Shown here piece after piece: positions 24,001 to 36,594 of a stretch of DNA of 64,000 nt. The notes beneath the pieces are model-generated. The model saw only the letters and a list, made by a program, of their open reading frames with translations. It did no database searches and was not told where the DNA came from. Both the position numbers and the translations under genes were made by a program. The DNA is from Blastomyces gilchristii SLH14081. Its lineage: Eukaryota; Ascomycota; Eurotiomycetes; Onygenales; Ajellomycetaceae. The stretch spans positions 506,734 to 570,733 of the forward strand of contig NW_003101673.1 in NCBI RefSeq assembly GCF_000003855.2. The letters run 5' to 3'. Numbering within the stretch: the stretch's first letter is position 1; the number at the start of each line of letters is the position of its first letter.

Positions 24001-25395
24001 TAAGACAGTTATAGAAGTTAATTTCTCTGACTATATCACAGAAGAAGTTATATTGTAATAATATAATAATAAAGATATCTTACAATTATGTATCTTCATA
24101 TCTAAGAAACTGAGTCTCACTGAATGCAATTACAAGATCTATAATAAGAAACTTCTTATAATTATACACTGTCTAGAAGAATGAGACTCTGAACTCTGAA
24201 GTATCTTCAAATTTAAGATAATCACAGATTATAAGAATCTCAAGTATTTTATAATTATCTGTAAGCTTACTAAATATCAGATATGATGATCTGAGCTATT
24301 AAGCTGTTTTTATTTCACTATACACTATCACTCTGACAGTCAGAGCTTGATAATAGATGCTCTCTTATAATAAGAGTAAGATAAATCTTTCAATATAACA
24401 GATATCTGTTGAATGAATCAGAAATACCGACTCTTTAGATCTGAAGATATTAGTTGATTAAGATGAAATAACTCATGACACTATATACACTTCTCTGATT
24501 AGAACACTCTCTCTCTGAACTATCACTAACACTGATATTAATATCTTCACTTCTTTCACACTGAATGAACTGTAGTATATAACAGCTTAAGCTGATAAAC
24601 TTCTTCAGATTCTCACTGAAGCAGTATAATAAGAAGTATCTTAATTTTCTTCAGAACTATATATAAAGACTGACATCTTAAAATGTTCAATTGATAATAA
24701 TAATACTCTGCAATTCTGTGAATGATATTGAGTCTCTCAGTTCAAACCTCTATGCATCTGAATAATACAAGAGATATATAATTCATATATAACTGATTAT
24801 CTGAGTTGTGAACAACTGTATTAAATAATCTCTTGAGAATTCTACTGATCTGAGATATTAAACAGTATCAGATACTTTGTCTGAAACTGCAACTATTATT
24901 TCTCTATCACTTTATAAAAGAATTGTAGAAAAGACCTGCTGAAACTTCTTGATATCTCTGATAGAATCTGATAAGATGTGATAATTGACTTCACTATTAA
25001 TCTCTCTGAGAGCAAGAGTTGTAGAAATATTCTAATTATTGTGAACTGATTAAGTAAAGATATAATATTAGAATCTTGTGATAAGATGAATACTGAATAA
25101 GTTACTAAAGTCTTTTTACAGAGTCTGTTCTATTAGATGTATGAATTACTGAGATCTATAGTATTAGATTAGAGCTGTTAATTTGTAAGTACTCTCTGAA
25201 CAAGAATCTGTCAAGTTCTCAAGATTATACACTGTTTATTAACTGTCTATCACTCTGAAACTGATAATATATCAGAATGAATAATTCAGACTGTAAAGAA
25301 TTATCTTTAGAAGTTCTGTAATCACTTATAAGATGATTGATATAATCTTCTTTCACATGCAGAGATTGCTATCAATGATTGAGATGCTATCTTAA
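21003..25395 (+). pseudogene. H1 gag, protease, reverse transcriptase, RNase H and N-terminal integrase
   Basis: Gag ends with a decayed knuckle at about 22128-22170 (Y-I-N-Y-N, then S-E-H-I-T-F-N-C). Protease is in the piece 22419-22640, where the D-S-G active site has become D-S-D. RT starts near 23160 (L-Q-K-T-L-N-D-L-L-N-K) and has F-C-V-N-Y for F-C-V-D-Y and Y-L-D-N near 23560. RNase H has D-Y-I-T-E-E-V and C-N-Y-K-I-Y-N-K-K-L-L near 24010-24160. There is at least one frame change between 23165 and 23550. Integrase is cut at 25395 by element J and resumes at 32650. Confidence 0.85.
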
Positions 25396-25400
25396 CAGAT

Positions 25401-25657
25401 TGTAAGAAATCCCGCTCCTTGCGGATCCTTTACCTCTATTCCTATCTCTCGCGTAACCAATAGGGCTAGCGGCCCTTGGCTACACACAACTATATAGACT
25501 GGAATTCGTGAATACTATTCACAACTCAGCTTGAATACTATGATACATTTGATTCCTATATTTATCTTTCTACTGTGAATACTTCTAGTAGTTAACAGTA
25601 CATATCATGCCAAGCTGCAAACATCTGAATAATCACCTGCGAGCACTTATTCTTACA
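25401..25657 (+). repeat. 5' LTR of J (257 bp)
   Basis: Has inverted ends TGTAAGAA and TTCTTACA. It keeps CpGs near its start (ccgctccttgcgg, tctcgcg) that the 3' LTR has largely lost to TpG/CpA, which gives a direct before-and-after comparison of the mutation process. Confidence 0.93.
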
Positions 25658-25689
25658 TTTCAAGCTCAGTCAGTCAGCAACTGCCTGTT

Positions 25690-28600
25690 ATGACTGAAAG
25701 AACTAGAAACTCACATGCTTCAACCCCTGCAAACCCTACTGCAGGCACTCAGAAGCAGTCATCTGAACTATGAATAACCTCTGTGAAAGAAGTCTCAGAG
25801 GACTTATCAATCACTTGTGAGATATCATTCTCTGCATCTGTGACAGAGGAACCCTCTGAATTCATGAATGAATCAATCTCAGTGAAGAACATTCTTGAGC
25901 ATCTCTCACAGAATCAAGCTATTTTTCTACAAGAAATGCTTACTGTCTGCAAACACTCTTGAACTGAGTCTCTAGACATGATCTTCAGAGACACCTGCAA
26001 ACTGAAAAGAAACTTTCTCAAGTCATGATCACTTAAGGCCATCTATTGAATCACAACTTATAAAAGCTTTTGCAAGTTTGTATTTAAAATTGACTCACAA
26101 GCCCAGCTATGTGACATGAAAGATGAAGAAGCTGTCATCTATACAATGACAGACCTCTATTACACTGAAGTCAAGAACTGGCTGAATCATCTAGAGAATG
26201 ATCATGAGAGATTCTGATGATCTGTTCTCAAGACCTATCTAGAGAATAAGTTAAGAAACTCTGTAAGCTGAACAGAGAACACCTGAACTGTAATCATCAA
26301 TATTAGAAAAAGAGATAAGAAATCTGATGAAGACTACTCACAGTACTTCATAAAATTGTGATATGAATTAAGATCTGTGAAAACAGGGCCCTGAAACAAG
26401 ATCTGAATAATGATATTTATAAAGAGACTAAATAAAGATATGCAGAACAAGCTCATTGAGCAAGACTCTAAGTTCTTAGTTCTGAAGAAACTGATGACTC
26501 TCATTCATCACTTACAGATCACTGTGAGAGTCACAGACCTGCAGAGAGTGAATCATTGATCAGCTCTGTGAGAATCAGAATAACAGAGAACAGATTTGTC
26601 AGAAAAAGATGATAAGATATAGAGAGATTCATATCTGACTGCTGAGCAGAGAGAAAGAGCTTCACAAGCTCTCATGAACAGAGTGTATAACAGAGAGATT
26701 AAGAAAAAGAGACTCTGCTTCATCTGTTCTAAATCAGAACATCTCTATACAAACTGTTCAGACAAATCAAAATAGAAATTTGAGAAGTTACAGACAGAGT
26801 CAGCAACAGTCTTCTTAAGAGTCTTAAAGCTGACACCTGAATCTGTTACTCTCTCAATGAAAATGCTTGCTTATGAGAAGAGACTGCACTGCAGTGCTGC
26901 TGTCTCACAAGCATGAAAAGCATTGATGAACTCAGGATCCCAGGTCACTGTGATGTCTCTAAAGCTCACAGAGTGAATGAGCTGAAAGATGAAGACTGAG
27001 AATCTGCTCTTATAATAAGCAGAGTGTGAGAACTCAGATCTGAGAGCTGAGAGACTTACAAGAATCATCTTTGAATTACAAGATCTCTCTGAAATCTGAA
27101 GAAGATTTACAGAAACTGTGATTATCACAGATATCACAGATGACATGTATTTAAGACTTACATGACTTCAAAGACACAATTCACACATAGCTGTTTACAA
27201 GTCAGGTTTATACTTCTGATCAGTGTTGACAGACTCACTTACAGAGATAGAAGCAGTTGATGCTGCAGAGTTGATTAGAGAAGATAAGCTCATCTATATA
27301 ATAACTTTACAAGTGTCTGAGAATCTCATAGTCATGAAAACTGAGCTTCAGATATCAGAGAAATACTGAGATCTTGCAGAGATATTCAGCTCAGTTAAGG
27401 CAGCTGAGCTTTCTTCTCATCATGAGAAGAATCTGATAATAGATTTGATAAAAGAACAGAAACTCTTCTAAGAACTAATCTATAAGCTCTCTCATTACAA
27501 GACAGAGGTCTTACAGATCTATGTGAAGAAGAATCTAAAGAATGACTTTATCTGATCTTCACAGACCTTCACAGAAGCCTCTGTGATATTCATGAAGAAG
27601 AAGAATGAAGATTTCAGATTATGTGTAGACTACTGTAATCTGAACTTCAAGATAACAAAGAGCTGCTATTCTCTGTCTCTGATTGAGAATGTGATCAACT
27701 GTCTCACAGAAGCTGTCATATTCACACAACTGAATGTAATTAATATATATACACAGCTGTGAATACAGTCTGAGAATGAATGAAAGACTGTCTTTAGAAC
27801 TGCACTGAAATTGTTTAAATATTTAGTGATGTCTTTTGATCTGACTAATGTTCTCATAGCATTCCAGTCTTTTATTAATAAAACACTTCATGCATATCTG
27901 AATGTCTTCATAATAATATATCTGAATGATGTGATGATGTACTTCATAAAGAAGAAAGAACACACTGAGCATGTGTGAAGTGTGTTGAAGATCTTAGATG
28001 AGACAGAACTGTATATTAAGCTCACAAAGTGCAACTTCAGTGCCTACTGAATTAATTTTCTAGAATATGTAATCACTGTGAATGATATTCAGATGAAATT
28101 TTCATGAGTTGAGACTATTCTATTATAACTGAAGTCAACTAGTATTCATGAGATTCAGATCTTTCTGAGCTTTGTGAATTTCTATAGACAGTTTATCTTT
28201 GCATTCACAAGGATCTTCTTGACTCTTACAGACATGCTGAAGAATGAAAATAAGAAGAAGTCATTCTATGAACAGAGAATGAAAAGATTATTGAGAAGAA
28301 AGAACTGTAAGAACTTTCTTATCTCAGAAGCTTACAGAGTCTTTACAAGATTGAAACAGATATTCATGAACACAGTGATACTGTTCCACTTTGATCTCTT
28401 GCTCTTAATCAGATTAAAGACAGATGTCTTCTTCTTTACAATTTCAGAAATAGTCTCATAACTACAGTCAAATGAGAACTGAGTTTCAGTGATCTTTTTC
28501 TCATGAAAGATGCAACTCATAGAGATCAACTATGACATTTATAATCAGAAGCTTCTTATGATAGTGAAATTCTTCTATCACTGATATCACTACTTCAAGA

Positions 28601-30615
28601 ACCTCACAACAGTGATTACTATTAGAACTGATCATGACAGCTTGTGATAGTTTACTTTAATCAAGAAACTCTCATAACAGCAGGTTCACTGGGCTCAGAG
28701 ACTGAGTGAGTTCTGATTCAAGATAGAATATATTAAGAAAACTAAGAACTCAGTGAACAGACTCTCTTACAGACCAGACTATGTTAAGAAGACCAGGGTG
28801 ACAGACACAGAGAGACTAGAGAAGACAGAAAAGCTTCATAAGATACTTGAACTAAGTGTTATGAAGAGATTGACTGAAGAGTCTCTCAATTCTCTATGAG
28901 AGAAGAGGGAAAAGAGAGAAGAGAAGCCTGTACAACTACTTTCTGCAACACTGAGAGTTAACACTCTGAAAATCTCTGTGAGAATTCTTGAAGAGAGTAT
29001 CTATAATCTGAAGAGTTTACAGGCTTTGAGAAGTACTGTAGAAGACCTAATATAAGAGGAAACAGAGTATAAGTCTTTACAAAGTCTTCTATTCAGATTG
29101 TCTGAACTGCAACTGAAGAATGAATATACTCAGTATATTCAGAAACTGCTCACAGCAGAGATCAATTCTGCAGAAATAAAGAATTGAAGAGACTTAAATA
29201 ATCTCTTGTGAAGAGAGAGCTGAATTTATATACTCATAAATGAGTTTCTATATATAGAACTTATTAAAAGGTATCATGACTCTTCTCTAGTAGATTATTT
29301 TACAGACACTAGAACTCATGAGTTACTTGTAAGAAAATACTTCTGACTGAAGATGTGAGAACTTGTAAAGAAGATAGTGAATTCTTGTACTATTTATCAG
29401 GATTTGCAGATAGTGTAATTCAGACTATATAAAGAACTCACTCCTCTATTCATTTCACAGAAACCTTGGGAACAGCTAGAAATAAATGCTCTTGTGAGTC
29501 TCTCTGAAAGCAAGAACATATATGATGCCTGCTTTAACAGTGTGCTGATGATAGTGAATCACTTTATCAAGATAACACACTTTATACTCACTCACAAGAA
29601 CTTGAAGTTAAAGAATTTGACTTATATCTTCATCTGTGATATGATTCAGTTGCATGAATTATCTGTGAATATTGTCTCAGATAGAGAATCAATCTTCATA
29701 GAAGAGTTCTGATCTGATCTGATAACTATACTGAAGATCTCATAAGATCTAAGCACAGCTTTTCATCAACAGACAGATGATCAGATAGAACATCTGATAA
29801 GTATATTGAAACAGTATCTGTAGTGCTTTATCAATTACAATCAGAATGACTGAGTGCATTGATTATCACTTACAGAGTTCATATATAACAACTCAAAGCA
29901 TGTCAGCACAGATAAAACCCTCTTTGAGATGCTCACTGAGACTTATCTGTGAATGATCTTGATAAACTTATGAGAGTACACTATAGAGTGTGATGATGTC
30001 TGTGAACAGGCTGAGAGAATTCAGGAGATCTGGGAGAAAGTCTGTGAATTCTTGAGAAAGGCTCAAGAGTATCAGAAGAGATACTATGACTTCAAGCATA
30101 TTACAAAGAGTTTCAAGAAAGATGATAGAGTCTGACTGAGTCTAGAAAACATCATCATACAGAGATCTAGTAAGAAGCTGAATCTCTTGCAGATAGAGTC
30201 TTATAAGATTATAAAGAAAGTTAGCTCACAGTTCTACAGATTGAAACTGTCATCTGAGTTACAGATATATAATATTTTTCATGTCTCTTTACTCTGTGAA
30301 TATAAGAAATTCTTAGAAGAGAACTCTGTGACTCATCACTCTGTTCACAAAGCACTAGAGAGTGAAAGAGAATATCAGATCAAAGAGATTATTGACTCAG
30401 AGAAGCAAGATCACAAGCTCTGATTCAAGATTCAGTGATAAGAGTATTCTGACAAGATGAATAAGTTCACTTGAGAATCATCTGAACAGATAAGACATCT
30501 GCAGAAGCTGAGACATGACTTTCATACTGTAAATTCTGATAAGTCAGAATGATGTAATCTTCACTAAGAACCTGATTGTGATAAAGATATTAACACTGTC
30601 ATTTGTAAATTCTAG
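25690..30615 (+). pseudogene. J gag-pol polyprotein with C-terminal chromodomain
   Basis: A single frame of 1642 codons from the ATG at 25690 to TAG at 30613, with no net indel and stops that are mostly TGA. Gag CCHC knuckle at residues 343-356 (C-F-I-C-S-K-S-E-H-L-Y-T-N-C). Protease-like N-S-G at 414-416, ancestrally D-S-G. RT: F-R-L-C-V-D-Y, then Y-L-N-D at 744-747 for Y-L-D-D. Integrase core includes D-A-L and N-I-V-S-D-R-E-S. From residue 1561 the tail E-Y-Q-I-K-E-I-I-D-S, followed by K-I-Q then E-Y-S-D and T-(Trp)-E-S, is a chromodomain, which in this group steers integration to marked chromatin. Fused gag-pol differs from family G, which needs a frameshift. Confidence 0.92.
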
Positions 30616-31226
30616 TCTATAAGATAATGAGTTTCTACTGGGATGAACAGTCTGCAGTATACATAAGAGAAGAAGAAAATATATTCTTATTAAAGCTAAA
30701 AAATAAGAAAATAAACAGAGTCATAAATGTAATTTAGAGATCAACAAAGAAAAAATAAAGAAAACTCATATTCACATTATTAATATCTGTAACACTCAAT
30801 TCTCTCACAACTATCAATTTCTCTCTTCAAAGAAGCAGAGAGCATTATATCTGTGATACAGACAATTGTTGCATTTGATGTGAAGACTGCCAGAAATGCA
30901 CAGACTTCAGAGAAGCTGAATATCAGAGTGTGTGCAGTTGCAGCAGAATCTTGAAGACTGACTATCTGTGTATGTGATCAGATATTCCTTATAAAGCTGT
31001 GTTCACTCTCTCAGTTGTGCTGAAGTATTCAGCCTGGAAATAATAAGAACATGAAGAGAGAGCTTATCTACTCAGGTCAACTTCTGTTGTGAATTCATGA
31101 CATTCACATTGCCTTGATTATCTGGATTTTACAGGTACTCAGAGACTCATCTCTCATTGATAATGAGATTGTGGAAATGCGCCGCAGTGTGAGGACCATT
31201 GATAGAGAATCTAGACATATTCACAT
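30616..31226. other. J spacer between pol and the second ORF
   Basis: No convincing gene. A 60-codon open stretch (31114-31296) contains the CpG-retaining gcgccgcag but has no recognisable motif and overlaps the start of the following ORF in another frame. Confidence 0.4.
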
Positions 31227-32306
31227 ATGCCTGGTCAGAGATTGTGTGAGCAGAGAGAGAATGATTGTAGGCTCACAGAGCTGTAGAAGACACTGACAAC
31301 ATCAGAAGCTTTACAAGAACTGTCAGCTAGAATCTGTAAGAAATTACTTATGAGAAGACTTACAGCAAAGAGAGGGACTGCACTGCTTGAAGCCAGAGAC
31401 TGATCTGAGAGAGAGATGAGATGAGCCACTGGCCTGAAGATCAGGTGTGATGACAGGACTGAAAGAGATGAAGACATAGTCATGAGCAGCAGCACCTCTG
31501 CTCCACCAGCTGACAAAAAGCAATTAGAGGAGTTATGAAGACACTTACAAGAAGCTCAGCAGCAGCCAGACATTGTTTACAAAGATATTGAAATTGAAAA
31601 AATTTTTATTCTTGAAAAGTTCTTGAATCAATACATAGACATTGTCAGAAATACTCTCTCTCTGTCATCTGAGTGAAAACACTTCACAGATGAATAAAGA
31701 TACTCACAGTTTGTAAGAATAAGAGCTATTATAGAAAAAGAAAAAAGAAGATGAGATTCTGCAGACAGATCTGAGATATTTATACTACTCTAGAGAGGTT
31801 TGCTTACACTGTGAGTGATTCTGTGAAACAGTCAGATCACTCTAGTAAACAAGAGTGATTATGAATTGCAGGCCTGAATCTTTCTATGTGACTATAAAGA
31901 GTGATTACAGACTGTGAATATCTTGATTCTACAATTCTACAGAGTTGATGAAAGAATGAAAAATTCCTCACAATTCTACAGTGTCAAAGAGCAATGATTT
32001 GTGAGAATGAATGAAAGATTAACTCATGAATATTTCTCTTTGATAAGGGTGATCTTACAGAGAGTGATTCATCTGTGAGATGAATCTATGTGATGATCAC
32101 ACAAGAATCTCATGAAAATGATTAAGAGTCAACTAGAACTCTTCTGTATGAAAGATGTGAGATGAATCTGTGTAATAGTCAGAGAAGAATCTGTAGATCA
32201 TAAAGAATCTCACAGAATAAGAAACTGAGTGACAGACTCTTTTCTCTTCACAGTAATAAGAGATTTTTTCTTACTGAGGTTTTTTATAGATATGAAGAGT
32301 TTTTAG
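31227..32306 (+). pseudogene. Second ORF of element J on the sense strand, about 360 codons, function unknown
   Basis: A frame of 360 codons including the stop, from the ATG at 31227 (M-P-G-Q-R-L-C-E-Q-R) to TAG at 32304-32306. From 31482 on, I count 13 internal TGA against one TAA and one TAG, the pattern expected if ancestral Trp codons were mutated in a real coding frame. The N-terminal half is charged and probably helical (L-L-E-A-R-D, then K-K-Q-L-E-E-L, then H-L-Q-E-A-Q-Q-Q). The second half is rich in aromatic and aliphatic residues (I-F-I-L-L, then V-I-L). It ends 82 bp before the 3' LTR. I do not recognise the family. It sits where some Gypsy elements carry extra genes, but I see no signal peptide or envelope hallmark. 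Confidence 0.55.
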
Positions 32307-32372
32307 TGAGTATCACTGCAGTGCTGAGCTGACTATGAAGTCACTCAGTGAAAGGCTTCACAGATGAAGCCC

Positions 32373-32385
32373 AGAGAGGGAAAGA
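32373..32385 (+). other. Polypurine tract of J
   Basis: AGAGAGGGAAAGA just before the 3' LTR; primes plus-strand DNA synthesis in LTR elements. Confidence 0.75.
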
Positions 32386-32387
32386 TA

Positions 32388-32644
32388 TTTAAGAAATCTC
32401 ACTTCTCATGAATTCTTTACCTCTATTTCTATCTCTCATGTAATCAATAGGGCTAGTGGCCCTTGGCTACACACAACTATATAGACTGGAATTCACAAAT
32501 ACTATTCACAACTCAGCTTGAATACTATGATACATTTGATTTCTACATTTATCTTCCTACTGTGAACACTTCTAGTAGTTAACAGTACATATCACATCAA
32601 GCTGCAAACACCCGAATAATCGCCTGCGAGCACTTATTCTTACA
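32388..32644 (+). repeat. 3' LTR of J (257 bp)
   Basis: Same length as the 5' LTR. Differences I see are mainly C/T and G/A, for example tcgcgtaacc versus tcatgtaatc. Confidence 0.93.
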
Positions 32645-32649
32645 CAGAT

Positions 32650-33309
32650 GTAAGTCTGTTCTTTCTTACACACAGTTATTACATGAAAGTGTTGAATCTT
32701 CTAGAGATTACACAGTTCATATCAAATCTCTGCAGTCTGATTCAGATCACTGATAACATAGTAATGAAGCTCTGAGACACTCATGACTGAGCAGAAGCCT
32801 TCATAGCAAGTACTAAACAAGATCAAGAGAACTGAATCAATGTTCACTAAGACTCTGCTGAGCAATATAAAATAGAAGATCTGATATGATTGAATCTTAA
32901 GAATATACAGATCACACATTCATCTCACACACTGAATTACTGTTATACAAAGTATAAAGTGATAGAAGTTCTAGATAGTTATAACTATTATCTTAACATA
33001 TCATCAGACATTTATAATATCTTTTATATAAGCTTGCTTCACTGTGCTATCACTGATTCATTCTCTTCTTAACTGACTTCTAACTGACAGCTGTCAGAGA
33101 TTATAGAAGAAGATAACAAACTTGAATGAGAGATTAAAGATATTCTTGATAAGAGATCTCATAACTGCAGCTGATAATATCTTGTGAAATGAGTCAGCTA
33201 TAATTACTCAATCTGAACTCTGAGCTCTGTATTATCTGAGACAGCAGCTCTTGACTGATGAGAACTACATATTCATGACTCTATATCACTTCTGAAAAGA
33301 GAGGGCTAA
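32650..33309 (+). pseudogene. H1 integrase C terminus with chromodomain
   Basis: Resumes H1 integrase after J. The open piece 32890-33072 includes Y-T-K-Y-K-V-I-E-V-L-D-S-Y-N-Y, then F-Y-I-S-L-L, the linker before a chromodomain. The chromodomain follows: E-I-K-D-I-L-D-K-R, then Y-L-V-K, then V-S-Y, with Trp codons turned to TGA and TAA. The TAA stop at 33307-33309 abuts the LTR, and the purine tract AAAAGAGAGGG overlaps the last codons, so coding sequence and polypurine tract are shared. Confidence 0.85.
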
Positions 33310-33582
33310 TGTGACAGGCTGTGCCTGATCAATTATATAGACTATTTCATTACACTTCACAGATTCTGCTGAAAGCTCTGATTCTCAGTCACTGATTCTC
33401 AGCTGAAAAACTCATGGAATTTCTATTCTTTCATTCTGAAGCTTTACTATGTACACATATAAATATTCACTCTGATTGCTGATTACTGCACTTTCTCTTT
33501 CTTTTCTTCTCTAATGTTTTTCACTTTGTTATATAAGATCTATAAATATTATACTGATCTATTCAGTGTAGGCCTCTTATAC
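33310..33582 (+). repeat. 3' LTR of H1 (273 bp)
   Basis: Begins TGTGACAGGC and ends CTTATAC, the same length as 17853-18125. Compared with the 5' LTR, most CpGs have become TpG or CpA. Confidence 0.9.
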
Positions 33583-34683
33583 ATAGCATCTGTATTATCA
33601 TTCTTCAGTATAGATATATAAGTGACTGAGATGTAACATCTTCTATCACTGTTCTGTATACTCTTGAGCTTAATCAGATAGTCATTCAATATCTAAAGTT
33701 ATATGCAGAAGTCTTCATAAGTTAAGTCTTCATCTATACTTATAAGAATCTGTAAGAGTTCAAAAGTTAATACTTTCTTAAGCATACTAATCCTCATTCA
33801 ATTCTTTCAAGATTGATTATCTGCTTCTAGAATCTTGATATTGAAGTCAGAAATAAATATTATAAGAGAAGTGTTTCTCTGTCAGACACTCTGTAATCAA
33901 TCTAATACTTTCTGTTGCATAGCAGTGTCTCGGAACAGAACATCAAGATATTTGATGATATTGTCAGATATTCACAACACTGATTTACATACTTTTATTC
34001 ATGAATGAAACTTCTGTCTCATACAATCTTTCAATCAATCATTGATATATCAATCTTGATTAGTTAACAAATCAATGACATCTTCATCTATACTTAGTTT
34101 CATGAGCATTTCCAATCTCTATAATGAATAGAGAGTGAGATCAGAAGTATTAAAATATGTAGAAGTATCTAGACATTTCTTCAGTGCTTGCATGTTTATA
34201 TCTGATTCAGTTGATATTGAAATTGCTTGTGCAGAGATTTCTAGTTAGAATAATTATTGAATTTTCTCATATTGATGTTGTTGAGTTACATGCATATCAG
34301 CTATCTATTGCTGTTGTAATTTTAACATTGTTCAGAGTCACTGTGGCACTGCATCTATGCTCACATTCAAGAATTCTCTCATATTATTAGTAGATATAGC
34401 TGTATTATTCATCAGATGTGTAATATCTGCGGAATCAGAAGAAATGTAATCATATAAATATCTTATACATCTTAAGATGTCAAGACTCTCAGGTCTTTCA
34501 CTGATATTCTCTTTATAAGATCTTGTTATAAGATCAGAGTAACTGACAAGTAAGCTTCTATCTAGAAACTCAGTGTCTGCTTAACTGTTTAATCATTTCT
34601 CTATTTCTTACATGTTATTACACATTCAGATATCTTCTTGATAAGTAATCATTTCTAATAAGAAGACAATGAATATTATTCAA
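33583..34683 (-). pseudogene. H2 leader and gag, N-terminal part
   Basis: Matches H1 leader/gag 21000-22030 in reverse, including the block around 33640-33720 corresponding to 21930-21990. On this strand the frame shows Y-Y-I-S-V-T-Y-like sequence also seen in H3 (53208-53429). No recognised domain. It ends at the H1 insertion and continues at 17852. Confidence 0.75.
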
Positions 34684-34980
34684 GTGTAAGAGATCTATGC
34701 TGAATAGATTGGTATAATATATAGGTCTTATAATACAAAAGTGAAAAATGTTAAAGAAGGAAAAGAAAAAGAAAGTGTAAGAATCAGTGATTGAAGTGAA
34801 TATTTATACGCATACACAGTGACATACACAGTGGAGCTTTGAGGCAGAAGAATAAAAATTTCATGAGTTTTTCAGCTGAGAATCAGTGATTGAGAATGAC
34901 TGAGAATCGGAGCTTTCAGCGGAATCTATGAAGTGTAATGAAATAGTCTATATGATTGATCGGGCGCAGCCCGCTATACA
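34684..34980 (-). repeat. 5' LTR of H2
   Basis: Inverted relative to the H1 LTRs: on the plus strand it reads from GTGTAAGAG to GGGCGCAGCCCGC. It keeps the CpG-bearing GGGC-TGC-GCCC hairpin and the CGGAGCTTTCAGCGG block. The outer edge is approximate by a few bases. Confidence 0.85.
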
Positions 34981-35539
34981 TTTACTCTTACTACTTCTCA
35001 GAGCTTTTATCTCTTTCTGAGACTTCTGTCTCTTTCTTCTGTAAAGTTAACTACTTTCAACTCTTTCTTTCTAAGACTTCTATCTCTTTCTTTCTAAGAC
35101 TTTTACCTCTTTCTTCTATAAAATCAATCATAATAAACAAACAAGTATGTATATATATATATATAGAGACGCCTGCTCATTTTCATCTTAGAAGTATGAG
35201 ACAAGATTTACTTTTTTACATGTATAATACATAATTAACATACACTACAGATGATATATACTGCAATTTAATAGTATATTTTATTAAGAACAAGATTCTC
35301 AGTTCTCTTAGATTTCACTCTATCTTTAAAAGATATAATACTGATAATTAATCTGAGTTATAGATAATAAAGTTCAGTTAACTGATAATTAATCTAATTA
35401 ACTTCTCTATTTTATTTTAATATTATAGCTGATAATTAATCTAATCTGTGATTATCTGACTACTTTTTTTCAATACTACAGCTGATAATCAGTTCAGTTT
35501 ATAGTAGACTTACTCTATACATATCTGTTACACATTACA
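34981..35539. other. Gene-free flank upstream of the interrupted ORF
   Basis: Pyrimidine-rich tracts with repeats of TTTCTAAGACTTCTATCTC around 35065-35115 and a (TA)n run at 35152-35168. Such tracts are common in fungal promoters, but no gene boundary can be proven. Confidence 0.35.
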
Positions 35540-36489
35540 ATGAAGTAGAATAAATAACTTAATAGAAGCAGCTTCTGTCAGTTACTCTGCTTCACTGAGC
35601 TGAACAAGTTCACTGAGAAACAAGCTTTTTACAAATCTACTCAGAGATCTGACACTGAGTATATCTACTTATAGATAATAGCAGAGAAATACACTGTTAT
35701 AATCACAGAGATCTGAAAGAATGCAAATGAATAATATAATAGTGTTAAGAATTAAGTTATACTGTATAATCATATTAAAGCAGAGAGTATTCTTATAAAA
35801 GTATTCATCAGATATTATAACAATATTAAGATAAGTTTTAACTCAGTTTCTGTCACAGAATGAAAGAATATTATTAATTATTAACTATAGATCTTTCATA
35901 CAGAGATTACAAAGTATATAAAAGAAACAGAGTTAATAGTCTTATACTGTGTTAAGTTTAATTATCATAGTCATACCTCTCTCAATGAAGCTGCTATATT
36001 AGATACAATTAAAGAGTTAAAGCAACTGAAGTCTCAGCTGACTCAGTGAGAAAGTGAGTTAGATAAGTATAAGCATCAGCTTAATTAACAGAAGAAATAA
36101 CTGAATAAGTGTATTACTCTTAGACTGACCGTGTGACCGTGTCTGAGACCAGGATTAAACTTTACAGTTGTTACATTGCCTAAAAGCATTACTTCTGATC
36201 ATGGTTTATGTTCATTACATTGATCTCAAATAATATTATTTCAAATATTAAAGGTCTCAGATTCACTTTTCAAATAAAAATCTAGTCTCAGATAAAGAAT
36301 ATGTTTGAATTCTTAGTTACATTTTCATTCTGATCTCATTATTAAGAATGATATTAAATAAGATTATGAAATCACTTCTCACTTACATAATATTATAACA
36401 TAGTGCTCATTTGTTGAAAATTCAACAGAGAGTGTTATCAAATATCATTACTTTTCTAAATATAGATTATAATTCATATAATTTTAATT

Positions 36490-36594
36490 ATAAAAAAAAT
36501 ATAAAATATCAAAAAAAAAAAAACAAAAAATAAAACAAAAACAAGAAAAAATCAGAATGAAAAAAAAAAATAAAAAATAAAAATAAAAAAAATC
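36490..36594 (+). repeat. A-rich tract
   Basis: About 105 bp of nearly pure A with scattered T, C and G. It could be a fossil poly(A) tail or simple-sequence expansion; no element ending there was recognised. Confidence 0.7.

Larger units (their letters stand above)
25401..32644 (+). mobile_element. Element J: complete Ty3/Gypsy chromovirus-type retrotransposon (7244 bp)
   Basis: LTRs of 257 bp at both ends (25401-25657, 32388-32644) and perfect 5-bp target duplications CAGAT (25396-25400, 32645-32649). Inside are one gag-pol frame ending in a chromodomain, a second sense-strand ORF, and a polypurine tract before the 3' LTR. It is the only copy of its family in the window and sits in H1 integrase. 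Confidence 0.95.
17853..33582 (+). mobile_element. Ty3/Gypsy retrotransposon copy H1, carrying nested LINE B and element J
   Basis: Has two 273-bp LTRs of identical length (17853-18125 and 33310-33582) and (C)ATAG duplications at 17848-17852 and 33582-33586. Without its guests it is about 5.7 kb. Order: LTR, leader with LINE B, gag, protease, RT, RNase H, integrase broken by J, then integrase C terminus with chromodomain, then 3' LTR. Confidence 0.9.
15633..34980 (-). mobile_element. Ty3/Gypsy retrotransposon copy H2, split by H1 and cut by G1
   Basis: The 5' LTR (34684-34980) and gag (33583-34683) lie right of H1; the end of gag, protease, RT and RNase H (15633-17852) lie left of it. The two halves meet exactly in H1-homologous gag sequence: the 4-5 bp around the H1 insertion, (C)ATAG, is present on both sides. 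The 3' part beyond RNase H is displaced past G1, left of the window. Confidence 0.87.

Noticed and set aside
31235..31516. Minus-strand Ser/Leu-rich open frame of 93 codons in J
   Set aside because: The plus strand carries a longer frame with the TGA-dominated stop pattern. The minus frame looks like its complement.
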